Part shown: piece by piece, positions 47,305-56,133 of the stretch
How positions within the stretch are numbered: the stretch's first letter is position 1
Layout of the letters: every line of letters starts with the position of its first letter
Source of the DNA: Corynebacterium flavescens
GTDB taxonomy: Bacteria; Actinomycetota; Actinomycetes; Mycobacteriales; Mycobacteriaceae
DNA: 64,000 bases
NCBI RefSeq assembly: GCF_008693105.1
Contig: NZ_VXKK01000045.1
Coordinates: forward strand, 18,896 to 82,895
Direction: 5' to 3'
Made by a program: the position numbers and the translations under genes
Notes under the pieces: generated by a model
Database searches by the model: none
What the model was told of the DNA's origin: nothing
Seen by the model: the letters and a program-made list of their open reading frames with translations, nothing else

Positions 47305-47376
47305 AAGTTGGAACTGGGCCTCGCAGCCTTTCATTGAGGCTTGTCCTGTGTTTGGGCAAGAGGCAATCCTCGAACT
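47305..47376 (+). ncRNA. Degenerate CRISPR repeat plus pseudo-spacer upstream of csb1 (candidate regulatory crRNA-like RNA)
   Basis: 47328-47340 (CTTTCATTGAGGC) is identical to the last 13 nt of the array repeat, including the presumed 5' handle ATTGAGGC of mature crRNA. The upstream hairpin of the repeat is decayed; only a weak GGC/GCC stem remains at about 47318-47328. Directly after the repeat end, the pseudo-spacer starting at 47341 matches 47454-47476 in front of csb1 at 20 of 23 bases. Mismatches are at spacer positions 6, 15 and 17. A TATAGC at 47298-47303 could be the -10 box of a promoter starting transcription near 47310. No second repeat follows. Architecture is that of CreA/CreR-type RNAs; expression is not shown. 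Confidence 0.72.
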
Positions 47377-47453
47377 TCTGCTGCGGGGCCCTTACTTATG
47401 TGTTTTCGGACGCTGCCAAGGCAAGCGATTCGTGACGCGCTGGTTTTTCTTAC

Positions 47454-47488
47454 TTGTCTTGTGTTTGTGAAAGAGGATTAACAATTAT
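47454..47488 (+). promoter_or_regulatory. csb1 promoter region with a match to the pseudo-spacer
   Basis: 47454-47476 is the target of the pseudo-spacer. The three bases before it, where a type I PAM would lie, are TAC. The segment covers a possible -35 TTGTGT (47459-47464) with AATTAT (47483-47488) 18 bp downstream, and ends at the AAGAGG ribosome site of a mini-ORF. A second -10 candidate, TGATACTAT (47517-47525), lies closer to csb1. The rest of the 460-bp gap before csb1 has no other gene. Confidence 0.6.
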
Positions 47489-47519
47489 GCATTTCATGCT
47501 GCTTTCTAGCTTCTTCTGA
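47487..47519 (+). CDS. Mini-ORF between the pseudo-spacer target and csb1
   Basis: ATG 47487 opens a 10-codon frame, MHFMLLSSFF, ending in TGA. AAAGAGG lies about 10 bases upstream, inside the pseudo-spacer match. The peptide is short and hydrophobic. In CreTA modules a tiny toxin gene sits just behind the sequence targeted by the CRISPR-like antitoxin RNA, so position is suggestive. It may equally be chance; no homology can be judged at this length. Confidence 0.35.
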   Translation: MHFMLLSSFF

Positions 47520-47616
47520 TACTATGGGCCGCATCAGACCAGATGCTTGCATCGATTCGGTCTGTCCCTATTTCCTATCACTTGCCTCGGACACCCTTGT
47601 CCGGAAAGGAACACCC

Positions 47617-48822
47617 GTGCTAACTCTCTCTACTCTCCTCGAAGCTGTGGCCCCCGGTGGGGCAGCCACTCTGACCTCCGTCACCCGTCTGCGTGCCGCC
47701 GCCGGGGAGCATGCTTCTGTGTCGCCTGCAAAGTTCGTCGATGGAAACAGCTCAGTATTTGCCTTCGAGACCCGCTTCATCGACGGAAAACCTCAACAGG
47801 CTGTGATTCTGGATTCCAAGCAAAGTAGCCTCAACCGCGGCGAGGCCGCAATCAGCTTGGCCATCGCCGATGGCCATCCGTTGCTAAGTCGCATCCCGCG
47901 GATTGTGGTGAACTACGAGAATGGCCCAACGTATTCGGACTGGGATCTCCCGCACCGTTTCGCCGACGGCCACGCCCGGGCGGGAACCATCGACGGCGAA
48001 CCCGCTGTAAAGAACCCTCAGTTCAAGGCCATTCGAGATTCCACACAATCTAACGCCCAGGCCATCCTTAATGGCGCGCCAGCTGCACTTTTGCTCGGTG
48101 GTTGGGATTCTACTCGTGCGCAGAATCAACTGCGACTGCGAAGCGCCTTGGTTGGGGAAATTATTGGCGTCCTCGCAGACCAGAACGCTACCGGTGAGCA
48201 GCAACAATCCCGCCGGGGAGGGGCACGAATCGACCCAGTAGCAGCCTCGGTCAAACTTGATGCAACGGCTTATGCCCGGCTCGTCGACGCTCAGGAAGAT
48301 GAGCTCTCTCCCGGAAACCTAAAGAAGAACCGCGAGACCATCAAAAAGGCGAAGAAGGGAGACACCCTGAGCGCAGCTTCACTAGGACTAGGAGCTATTC
48401 CTCCCTCCCTCGATTCCCTCGGCGGTGTATCGTGCCGGGACGTCATCCGTTCATGGGTGCTGAGTTTCGCCACCCTGCGCCAGTTGCGGTTCGGTGCCTC
48501 CGCAGAAGGCAATGAAGCAGCTAGGGCCCTTCTCGCAGCCCTTGGACTTGCATTGCTGGCTCGCGCGGAACAAGAGCTTTACTTACGCGCCAATTGCGAT
48601 CTGGTCGAGATCGAGGCGCCAAAGGTCACTATTGACCGCCGCTACGGAGAATTTGAAGAGCTTCCTCCGCTCACAGTGGAAGCAGCAGATGGGCTCTTTG
48701 CCGAAGCACTCGAGCATGCACAGAAACTCGGCGTCGCAGAGTGGAACGGTCAGACTCTCGACATTGTTGGGTGCCCCGACATCTTGGGCGGTGCGGTAGA
48801 GGAATCCGAAGATGAAAACTGA
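47617..48822 (+). CDS. csb1: Type I-G CRISPR-associated protein Csb1 (Cas7 family)
   Basis: Csb1 (GSU0053 type) is the Cas7 backbone that lines the crRNA in the type I-G effector. The 401-aa product starts MLTLSTLLEAVAPGGAATLT; the GTG at 47617 has GGAAAGGA 7 bases upstream, while a longer frame to 47524 has no ribosome site. Family features include FIDGKPQQAVILDSKQSSLNR and NGAPAALLLGGWDSTR. First gene of the cas operon; its end overlaps csb2 by 11 bp. Upstream lies the crRNA-like element. Confidence 0.92.
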   Translation: MLTLSTLLEAVAPGGAATLTSVTRLRAAAGEHASVSPAKFVDGNSSVFAFETRFIDGKPQQAVILDSKQSSLNRGEAAISLAIADGHPLLSRIPRIVVNYENGPTYSDWDLPHRFADGHARAGTIDGEPAVKNPQFKAIRDSTQSNAQAILNGAPAALLLGGWDSTRAQNQLRLRSALVGEIIGVLADQNATGEQQQSRRGGARIDPVAASVKLDATAYARLVDAQEDELSPGNLKKNRETIKKAKKGDTLSAASLGLGAIPPSLDSLGGVSCRDVIRSWVLSFATLRQLRFGASAEGNEAARALLAALGLALLARAEQELYLRANCDLVEIEAPKVTIDRRYGEFEELPPLTVEAADGLFAEALEHAQKLGVAEWNGQTLDIVGCPDILGGAVEESEDEN

Positions 48823-50341
48823 CACTCATCTCAGCGTGATCGCGCGCTTTCCTCTGGGGGTCTACATCGGCCATCGACCTGATGGAAGCCTTGATTTCGC
48901 GCCTTCCCCTGCCCGCCTCCATTCCGCCTTACTCAACGCCGCTGCCCAAGGAACGCGCGGCGAAGACGGCCAACCGAGCGCAGAATCACTTCACGCGCTG
49001 GAATGGTTAGAGCAAAATCCGCCAGATGCACTCTTTCAACCCGAGAGCATGATTGCCGGCACCACATCTTCGCGGTTCATGTACCGAAAAGTAGGAACAC
49101 TTGCCAAATCTAAGGGAGGGAAATACCAGCCTGCTACAGAAAAACGTCGAGTTTCAGACGGGGTCTCCGTGTCCTCCGGTTTTGGATACCGTTGGGACAG
49201 CGTGCCGGCCGAAGTCGCTGAGACTATTCGTGGATTGCTGGAGGACGTGTCTTGTCTTGGCGAGACTCACAGCCTAGCGGTGCTGGAAGTAGCTGATTTC
49301 ACCCCCAACCTCACTCGTGATGACGCGGCTGGAGCCTTCACTCCCGGAACCCAGGAGCGCGAAGTGGCAGCGCCGGGGCGCACCCAGAAGCTGATCTCCG
49401 AACACAACCAGCAGTTCAAGAAGAAGGCGCCACACAAGTTCTCCTTTTCGGCACGGCCTCATTCTTATATTCCGTCGCGAGAGTCAGTTAGACGTGTTCG
49501 CTACCGTTCGAACTCTCCACGCCACGAGGCGGTCACACCTTGGGCTGAGGTCTATTTCTTCGAGGTGGACAAAGAGATTCCCGCCAAGCATTACGTGGAG
49601 CTGTGCAGCACAATGCATAAGGCACTAATCTCTCGCAATGGCAACGATGTTTCTCCCGTCATTACGGGAAAGTACCTTTCTGGGACTAAACAAGAGCCAG
49701 CCAACCGCCTGGCGATTCAGTACCTACCAAGGAACATTTCGCGCATTCTGGGCTTTGATTCACCCGTGCTCGCGTTGTTTGTCCCTCGTGGCACCTCCGG
49801 AGCTGACTTACAGCAGATTCATGCTGCGGAGAAGATTGATCAACTGTGGTCGAGAAAACTCGGAAGATTAAGGATTCGCTTCACAGCAACCACCCGCTTT
49901 GCTGATCAGTTCTGGCCGAGCCCCGAACCGGGCTACAAGCGGCTTTGGAAGCCAATGATCCCTATCATTCCAGAGACTCGACCAGTGAGGCTCAAAGACG
50001 AAACCTGGGGCTTGGCTGACTCAGGGTTGCTTTCTTTGGCCTACGTATGGCGGGATGAGCTTTCATCCACCGAGAAAGGCCAACGCCGGTATATCGAATT
50101 GAGGAACCAAGTTCTTTCGCGCGGTGCATCCGTCTCTTATGCAAAAACCTCTCCAGTCAGGGCCCGTGACTTTGTGCACCGCACTCACAACTCTGTGCCC
50201 GTTCAACCGTATACCGCAATCTTCCAGCTCGGTTCTCTCGCTGACTCGCAAACCGCAGTGATGATCGGGCAGTCCCGCCACCTTGGCGGAGGCCTACTCG
50301 TACCGTTCGATGTCCCAGAAAAAGAATTGGAGTCTATCTGA
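48812..50341 (+). CDS. csb2: Type I-G CRISPR-associated protein Csb2 (Cas5-Cas6 fusion)
   Basis: A 509-aa GSU0054-type protein, which joins a Cas5-like N-terminal part to a Cas6-like C-terminal part. It begins LSVIARFPLGVYIGHRPDG, with the family's PARLHSALLNAAAQG block near residue 32 and a glycine-rich C-terminal loop GQSRHLGGGLLVPF. The Cas6 part should cut the pre-crRNA below the repeat hairpin; His residues in DFVHRTHNS are possible catalytic ones. The ATG overlaps csb1, and the stop shares a base with cas3. Confidence 0.9.
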   Translation: MKTDTHLSVIARFPLGVYIGHRPDGSLDFAPSPARLHSALLNAAAQGTRGEDGQPSAESLHALEWLEQNPPDALFQPESMIAGTTSSRFMYRKVGTLAKSKGGKYQPATEKRRVSDGVSVSSGFGYRWDSVPAEVAETIRGLLEDVSCLGETHSLAVLEVADFTPNLTRDDAAGAFTPGTQEREVAAPGRTQKLISEHNQQFKKKAPHKFSFSARPHSYIPSRESVRRVRYRSNSPRHEAVTPWAEVYFFEVDKEIPAKHYVELCSTMHKALISRNGNDVSPVITGKYLSGTKQEPANRLAIQYLPRNISRILGFDSPVLALFVPRGTSGADLQQIHAAEKIDQLWSRKLGRLRIRFTATTRFADQFWPSPEPGYKRLWKPMIPIIPETRPVRLKDETWGLADSGLLSLAYVWRDELSSTEKGQRRYIELRNQVLSRGASVSYAKTSPVRARDFVHRTHNSVPVQPYTAIFQLGSLADSQTAVMIGQSRHLGGGLLVPFDVPEKELESI

Positions 50342-53025
50342 TGCTTAGTCTTGAAGATTTCGATGAGTTCTTTGCGGAACTAAATGGCGGGAATCAGCCC
50401 TTCACTTGGCAAGTAGATTTGCTCCGATTCGTAGTTGAAACAGGACAATGGCCGCAACAGATTGTTGCTCCAACTGGAGCTGGTAAGTCATCAGTTGTAG
50501 ATGTCCATGTATTCGCCAACGCCCTTTCGGCTCTAGGACAAGCTCCGCGGATTCCTAGGCGTCTTCATTCTGTGGTCAACCGCCGTGGACTGGTAGATAG
50601 CCAATTCGAAAAGGCGATCCGCATTCAAGAAAGGCTCGACGAGCAAGCCAATGAGCCAGGACTCTTGGCTGAAGTCCACAAAACTTTGCGCACACTGCAG
50701 GAACCCACTGCCAGTACGTCTTGCCTATCGGTTTCCCTGCTTCGTGGTGGTTTAAGCAACAGAAGTCTGCCCGTCGATGATCCGGCTAGCTGCGCAATCA
50801 TAGCGGCAACACCAGATATGTGGGGCTCTCGAGCGCTCTTCCACGGATATGGATCAAGCCGATTGGCTCGGCCACGCGAGACTTCACTCTTAACCTTCGA
50901 CTCAGTCCTCGTCTTGGATGAATCCCATATCAACCAACAGCTGCTCGCCACAGCGCGCAGAGTCCGTCAACTGCAAGATTATGGGCGCGATCTCGGCGTT
51001 CCGCATTTACAAGTAGTCGAGACGACAGCAACTCCATCCACGAATGCCGACCACGTATCCACAATCGGGGTTCAGGCGGGAACTTTAGACGCAAGCCGCG
51101 ATCAAGCACTGGCTCAGCGAATGCACGCAGACAAGTTCCTCAGGCGCGTGGCAGTTCCGAAATGGAACGGCCGGCCAGGAAACAAAAGCTTGGTTAATCA
51201 GGCAGTGGCGGAGGTGGAGACCCTGCTGCGGGCTCCTGAGCGAGCAGCAACTATCGGTTGTGTAGTCAACCATGTTGATACCGCCCTCAAAGTAGCGAGT
51301 GAACTACGGAAGAAGGACTACATCGTAGAGTTGCTGGTCGGTAGAATGCGTCCCCACGATCTAGCGGAATTGAAACGTCTCAGGCCAAAGCTACTGACCG
51401 TGGAAGGGGATCCCACGGTTGAGGTTGTCGTTGCAACTCAAACGCTCGAGGTAGGTGTAGACATCGACTTCGCATCTTTGGTGACTGAACTAGCGCCAGC
51501 TACGTCTTTGGCTCAACGCATGGGACGAGTAAACCGGTTGGGGCGATTCCAAAAGTCTGAGGTCTTAATCCTCCAACCACAATCCAGAGATTCCATCCGC
51601 GACGATCATCCGCCATACCTAGGTGCCGATCTGGTGAGCGCTTGGGAATGGCTCGATGGTCTTAGCGGCAGTGTTAACCCTGCTGCATTGGCATCTTCAC
51701 CACCCCCTTCTAGTGAGCCGCGAAGGGCTCTTCTGCAAAGACTTGAGATGAGAGATCTGGATCTTCTCTCCCGCAGCAACGACATCCAGGCTATAGAGCC
51801 TTCTTTGGAGTTTTGGTTAAGGGATTCCCTGGAGTCCGAGCCAGCTGCAGGAGGAGTCATCGTACGGGAACTGCCTGCCGACGACACCTCGGCAGTTGAA
51901 TTGTTGAAGACTGTGTCTCCAACCGATGACGAAGTATTCCCAGCCTCTTTGAGGATTCTCCGCCAGCTACAAGAGGATCTCACTTCGGCTAAGGGCTCAA
52001 GAACGACTGCTTCCTCGAATGGGTACCCACATCGAGCATTCGTATGGTCCGCAGGTGAGGTCTCTCAGCTAGAAGCAAGCGATAATCTGAAGCCCGGCGA
52101 CGTATTGGTGATTGATCACGGCAAAGTATTCACATCGGAAAAGGTCGCGACTCAAGAACCCACAGATAGAAATGCGCCACTACCGGTACCGCGGGAGCGG
52201 ATCACCGTCTATTTCAACGACCGCTTTGCCGATCCTCGCATCAAAGAGTTCTTCCGAAAAGCAGTAGACACCACCAGCGAGGAACTAACGCTACGGTGGC
52301 AAGACGCTTTCCCTGAGCAAGGCTTAGTCAGCGTCACGGCTTCAACTTCGCTCTGGCAGGATTTGCGGGCAAACCACGACGAGGCTGCCTGGATCGTTGT
52401 AGAGCAAGCAGTGGAACTGCTCGAAGATCCTGAGGCACGCCAAGAGTGGAGCCCCTCGGATCGGGTATACCTCAAAGATCACCAGGAAGACGTTGCTCAA
52501 CGCTCTGAGTATCTATGCTCCCGAGTCGGGTTAGACGGCGAATTCACACAACAGGTTCATCTGGCCGCACTCCACCATGACGACGGCAAAGCGGATCCGC
52601 GATTTCAGCGGATGCTTGGCAATGTAGGCAAGGGCGATCCTTGGGCCAAGAGCGAAAACAGAAGTAATCAGTATATTCGTCGCCGCACCGCCCAAAGTGG
52701 TCTCCCGTTGCACTGGCGCCACGAGCAATACTCAGCATTGCTGCTAGCAGCGCAACAGCTAGAAAACCCTCTCGAGGTCTCCGACCTGAGCGTCTATATC
52801 GCGGGCACAAGCCACGGCTACGGACGAGATTCGTTTCCGCACACGAGTCAGCAGCTTCTGCTTGAGGGAAGCAGTAACAAGGCTCTCGCTAAACGCCTAT
52901 TCGACCAGGGTTACTGGGAATCAATGTCGCAACACCTCGCACGAGAATACGGAACCTATCAATTGGCGTATCTAAGTTTCATTGAGCGAGCCGCAGATGC
53001 CCAAATTTCGAAGGAGGGACGATGA
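50341..53025 (+). CDS. cas3: CRISPR-associated helicase/nuclease Cas3, type I-G (helicase then HD)
   Basis: An 894-aa Cas3. The helicase part is N-terminal: Walker A APTGAGKS (43-50), the DExH box DESH (193-196), motif III region VETTATPS, and motif VI LAQRMGRVNRLGR. The HD nuclease is C-terminal: LHHDDGKADPRFQRML (about 744-759). This reversed order is the known layout in type I-U/I-G and differs from the HD-first Cas3 of I-E. It is recruited to targets by the Csb1/Csb2 complex. It overlaps the next gene by 4 bp. Confidence 0.93.
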   Translation: MLSLEDFDEFFAELNGGNQPFTWQVDLLRFVVETGQWPQQIVAPTGAGKSSVVDVHVFANALSALGQAPRIPRRLHSVVNRRGLVDSQFEKAIRIQERLDEQANEPGLLAEVHKTLRTLQEPTASTSCLSVSLLRGGLSNRSLPVDDPASCAIIAATPDMWGSRALFHGYGSSRLARPRETSLLTFDSVLVLDESHINQQLLATARRVRQLQDYGRDLGVPHLQVVETTATPSTNADHVSTIGVQAGTLDASRDQALAQRMHADKFLRRVAVPKWNGRPGNKSLVNQAVAEVETLLRAPERAATIGCVVNHVDTALKVASELRKKDYIVELLVGRMRPHDLAELKRLRPKLLTVEGDPTVEVVVATQTLEVGVDIDFASLVTELAPATSLAQRMGRVNRLGRFQKSEVLILQPQSRDSIRDDHPPYLGADLVSAWEWLDGLSGSVNPAALASSPPPSSEPRRALLQRLEMRDLDLLSRSNDIQAIEPSLEFWLRDSLESEPAAGGVIVRELPADDTSAVELLKTVSPTDDEVFPASLRILRQLQEDLTSAKGSRTTASSNGYPHRAFVWSAGEVSQLEASDNLKPGDVLVIDHGKVFTSEKVATQEPTDRNAPLPVPRERITVYFNDRFADPRIKEFFRKAVDTTSEELTLRWQDAFPEQGLVSVTASTSLWQDLRANHDEAAWIVVEQAVELLEDPEARQEWSPSDRVYLKDHQEDVAQRSEYLCSRVGLDGEFTQQVHLAALHHDDGKADPRFQRMLGNVGKGDPWAKSENRSNQYIRRRTAQSGLPLHWRHEQYSALLLAAQQLENPLEVSDLSVYIAGTSHGYGRDSFPHTSQQLLLEGSSNKALAKRLFDQGYWESMSQHLAREYGTYQLAYLSFIERAADAQISKEGR

Positions 53026-54047
53026 GTCTCACACTCACTCTTGCTGGATCGGTCGCATCTGGGTTGACGTATTTTTCCTGGGTTGGCGCTGCGGCACTTG
53101 CGCGCTCACTGAGCGAAGGTGACGTAGAAATGAGCTGGTCCCAAGATGCCCTTCCCCAGGCTAGATTGCATTGTGCTGACCTATCTCTCGATGACATAGC
53201 TAGTGAAGTCAAGCGCCTAGCCACAGAATGGGCCTCCGGATGGACCGCCGTCACAGTGCAGTATTCTGCCGGCGAGTTTTCACCTTTTAGTCCTCGATTC
53301 AAGGCCATAGATCCCATCAAACACCCCGCGGACTGGAACCTTCATCAGCAAGCCCGCCTTGCCCAACTGGACAAGCTCGCGGAAGAAGGAGACCATCTCG
53401 CCCTCAACTTGATTCAGGCGCTTGGCGAAGCCGCCTACTGGCGTTTCGATCGCGGTGCACCCCGCCCGGATCACGGTGCATCTAGATGGGACATGATAAC
53501 TCGGACGGCGGGAAAGGACTTCGTACGCAGCCGTCTTCATGAAGTATGTGCAGATCTCAGTAACTGGTCCGTTACAGACATCCTTAAAGGGCTAACGGGA
53601 GAGCTGTTAAATGACACTATCGGCAAAAACAAAGCCACCTCTCGGACTTCTACGGGCCTCACTCCTCCGGGACCAGCCGATACAGCCTTAGCCTTCGTCG
53701 CGTTCCTGGGTTTTTCGAGATTCCCAATCTTACATCGATTGAGTCAAGTCGCGATTACTCCAGGGGCCTGCCCAGGTCATGTACTACATCCCACAGCCGC
53801 TGTGTTTCCCATTCCTGTATTGCCAATTACTCCGGAGCGCTTTGAGAACATTGTCATCTCCAAGTACTGGGCAGACCTCGTCTCTGAGTTAGGACCGGAA
53901 ACCTCCATACTTAACTCTCCAGCTGACCACGAGCATTTTAAAGAACTTGGAATCCCAGCTGCCGCGCTTTACCGCATACGTCTTGCAGGATCCGCAAGCG
54001 CACCGGAGCGCTACTTCGAGGAAGGAAAGGTGGTCGTCTTGTCATGA
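53022..54047 (+). CDS. csb3: Type I-G effector subunit, Csb3/Cas8-like
   Basis: A 341-aa protein in the place where type I-G loci encode Csx17 or Csb3. It is too short for Csx17 and fits the small Csb3 form seen in actinobacteria such as Bifidobacterium. It begins LTLAGSVASGLTYFSWVGAAALAR and has a conserved-looking FVAFLGFSRFPILHRL segment. It is likely to act as the large-subunit substitute for PAM recognition. The assignment rests on position and length more than on motifs. It overlaps cas3 and cas4-cas1 by 4 bp each. Confidence 0.75.
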   Translation: MSLTLTLAGSVASGLTYFSWVGAAALARSLSEGDVEMSWSQDALPQARLHCADLSLDDIASEVKRLATEWASGWTAVTVQYSAGEFSPFSPRFKAIDPIKHPADWNLHQQARLAQLDKLAEEGDHLALNLIQALGEAAYWRFDRGAPRPDHGASRWDMITRTAGKDFVRSRLHEVCADLSNWSVTDILKGLTGELLNDTIGKNKATSRTSTGLTPPGPADTALAFVAFLGFSRFPILHRLSQVAITPGACPGHVLHPTAAVFPIPVLPITPERFENIVISKYWADLVSELGPETSILNSPADHEHFKELGIPAAALYRIRLAGSASAPERYFEEGKVVVLS

Positions 54048-55642
54048 AAGACGAAGATCTCCTCCCAATCAGCCTCGTGTTGCATACCGCTTTCTGCCCT
54101 AGACGTACGTGGCTCGAACTCAACGGCGAGTCCACCGATACGCTTCAAATGCAGTCCGGAGACTCCGCCCACAAACGCGTCGATATGCCCGAGAACTCGA
54201 GAGTTAAAAGGAAGTTTGCGGTCCCTATTTCATCGGACCAACTCGGCATCGTGGGGCGCTTAGACGAGCTTGAGATTTCAGATGATGGTGCTGTTCATGT
54301 GGTGGAGTACAAAGCTACTCCAGTCCGTAGAAGGGCCGAGGTCACCCCTGCGAACCGCCTGCAACTAACTTTGCAGAAGATGTGCTTGGAAAGTGCCGGC
54401 GTGCGTGTGGACTCACAAGCCATCTACTTCTCGGATCATCGACGCCGAATTGAAGTGGACCTCAACGAAGATGACCAAATTCGTGCGAAGGCACTCATCG
54501 AAGAAACTAGGGAGATTTCGAGTTCTGCGAAATCACCGCCACCGTTAGTTGGTGATGAACGATGTACTGCATGTTCTCATGCCTCGGTCTGCCTTCCTGA
54601 CGAGCATCAGCTAACCGTCGTGCCCAGACGTATCAATGCAAGTGACCCCGACGGGCAGGTGCTTCACCTGACTGTGCAGGGATCACGAGCCTCGCTCCGC
54701 CGCGGACGAGTCGTTGTCTCCAAAGCAGGGGAGAACATAGGAGACGTACCAATCGAACGGGTTCAAGGGGTGGTCGTACATGGAAATATTGACATTTCAA
54801 GTGCGCTGAACCGAACCCTGTTATGGAACTCTGTTCCAATTGTTTGGTGCTCTGCAACTGGTCGCGTTTATGGCTATTCAAGGGCAACCGAGAGTCCAAA
54901 TGGACTAGCACGCGTACAGCAACACGTGCACAGCCATCGCGGAAATCTCTCTATCGCTACCGGCATGATTCAGGCGAAAATCCTCAACCAAGCAACATTA
55001 CTTCGGAGAAACGCAACAGAAAGTCCGTATCTGCTCACTTTGAAAAATGCTGCGTCTTCCGCCCTAACAGCCCCCGATTTGCCCAGTCTTTTCGGCATTG
55101 AAGGAGAAGCCGCCGCTGAATACTTCAAGACTTTTCCCCAGATGTTTCGACCTCAGAGGCTTTCTGAACTCGGATGGGAATGGCAAGGAAGACATGGGCG
55201 CGGGGCCGATGATCCACTCAATGTTCTGCTTAACTACTGCTACGGCTTATTAAAGACCGAGGCGATAAGAGCCGTTCTTTCTTGCGGTTTAGACCCCCAT
55301 GCAGGGTTCCTACACAGCAGTAACCGGAACAAGCCAGCGTTGGCGCTCGATCTGATGGAGGAGTTCCGCGCCCCTGTTGCTGATTCCACGGTGGTTGCTC
55401 TAGTAAACCGACGAGAAATCAAAGACTCTGATTTCTCAACCGTCGGCGATGCATATCGCCTACGAGATAGTGGCCGTAAGAAAGTGATAGGAGCATTTGA
55501 AAGGAGAATCCAAACGAGCTTCCGTCACCCAACCTTCGGATACGACGTAACTTGGCGCCGAGCAATTGAAGTCCAGGCACGAATGATTCTGGGAGTTCTG
55601 GATGGTTCAATTCCTCGGTACGAAGGGGTGAGAATTCGATGA
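54044..55642 (+). CDS. cas4-cas1: Cas4-Cas1 fusion protein
   Basis: A 532-aa adaptation protein. The Cas4 part (1-190) has the Fe-S cysteines C18, C174, C177 and C183, and the RecB nuclease residues H43, D74 and E88-Y-K90. The Cas1 part (from about 205, LHLTVQGSRASLRRGRVVVSK) has DPLNVLLNYCYGLLKTE with E406, DPHAGFLH with H424 and ALDLMEEFR with D436. Cas4 selects PAM-containing prespacers and Cas1 integrates them. The fusion is a type I-G feature. It overlaps cas2 by 4 bp. Confidence 0.95.
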   Translation: MKDEDLLPISLVLHTAFCPRRTWLELNGESTDTLQMQSGDSAHKRVDMPENSRVKRKFAVPISSDQLGIVGRLDELEISDDGAVHVVEYKATPVRRRAEVTPANRLQLTLQKMCLESAGVRVDSQAIYFSDHRRRIEVDLNEDDQIRAKALIEETREISSSAKSPPPLVGDERCTACSHASVCLPDEHQLTVVPRRINASDPDGQVLHLTVQGSRASLRRGRVVVSKAGENIGDVPIERVQGVVVHGNIDISSALNRTLLWNSVPIVWCSATGRVYGYSRATESPNGLARVQQHVHSHRGNLSIATGMIQAKILNQATLLRRNATESPYLLTLKNAASSALTAPDLPSLFGIEGEAAAEYFKTFPQMFRPQRLSELGWEWQGRHGRGADDPLNVLLNYCYGLLKTEAIRAVLSCGLDPHAGFLHSSNRNKPALALDLMEEFRAPVADSTVVALVNRREIKDSDFSTVGDAYRLRDSGRKKVIGAFERRIQTSFRHPTFGYDVTWRRAIEVQARMILGVLDGSIPRYEGVRIR

Positions 55643-55941
55643 GCCGCGATGATGCGCGTCGAACCCTTATTTGTTACGACGTCACCAACGACAAGCGCCG
55701 GACTCGACTGGCCAAGTTATTGTCCTCGTATGGGGATCGAATACAGTACAGCGTGTTCGTCACCGATATTTCGCCCGCTCGCCTCCTCCGGCTAAAGGAC
55801 GAAGCGAATGCCAAGATCGACAGTGCCGAAGATTCCATCCTCTTCTGCGATCTAGGCAGAGTCTCAGAGCTCTCAGACAAAAAGTTCAGCTACTTAGGGC
55901 AAACTAGAGAAGTCTCCGATAACGACGTGCTTATTCTCTAA
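55639..55941 (+). CDS. cas2: CRISPR-associated endoribonuclease/integrase subunit Cas2
   Basis: A 100-aa ferredoxin-fold protein. LICYDVTNDKRRTRLAKLL carries the conserved Asp14, and RIQYSVFVTDISPARL is the usual second strand-helix. It forms the scaffold of the Cas1-Cas2 integrase. It is the last cas gene and ends 192 bp before the first repeat. Confidence 0.96.
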   Translation: MSRDDARRTLICYDVTNDKRRTRLAKLLSSYGDRIQYSVFVTDISPARLLRLKDEANAKIDSAEDSILFCDLGRVSELSDKKFSYLGQTREVSDNDVLIL

Positions 55942-56133
55942 AGCGGTAGGATTGCTGCTGCGAGCGCGATGATAGGACGGAAACCCCTGAACGCACTCGC
56001 AAGGCATCAACGCTGGTAGCTGTGTGAAAACTCGATAGAGAGCAAGATAAGCTATATTGAAAGCTAGCCTCGCGAGGTAGCGCTCGCAAAAGGCCGAAAA
56101 TGGCCTGCTTATAGCACTAGTTTTTTGGGTGCT
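55942..56133 (+). promoter_or_regulatory. CRISPR leader
   Basis: The 192 bp between cas2 and the first repeat holds no gene. A TATATT at 56053-56058 inside a locally AT-rich stretch could be the -10 of the array promoter, and the last 30 bp contain a T-run (CTAGTTTTTTGGG). The side is the leader end because the repeats are perfect here and decay at the far end. Confidence 0.7.
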
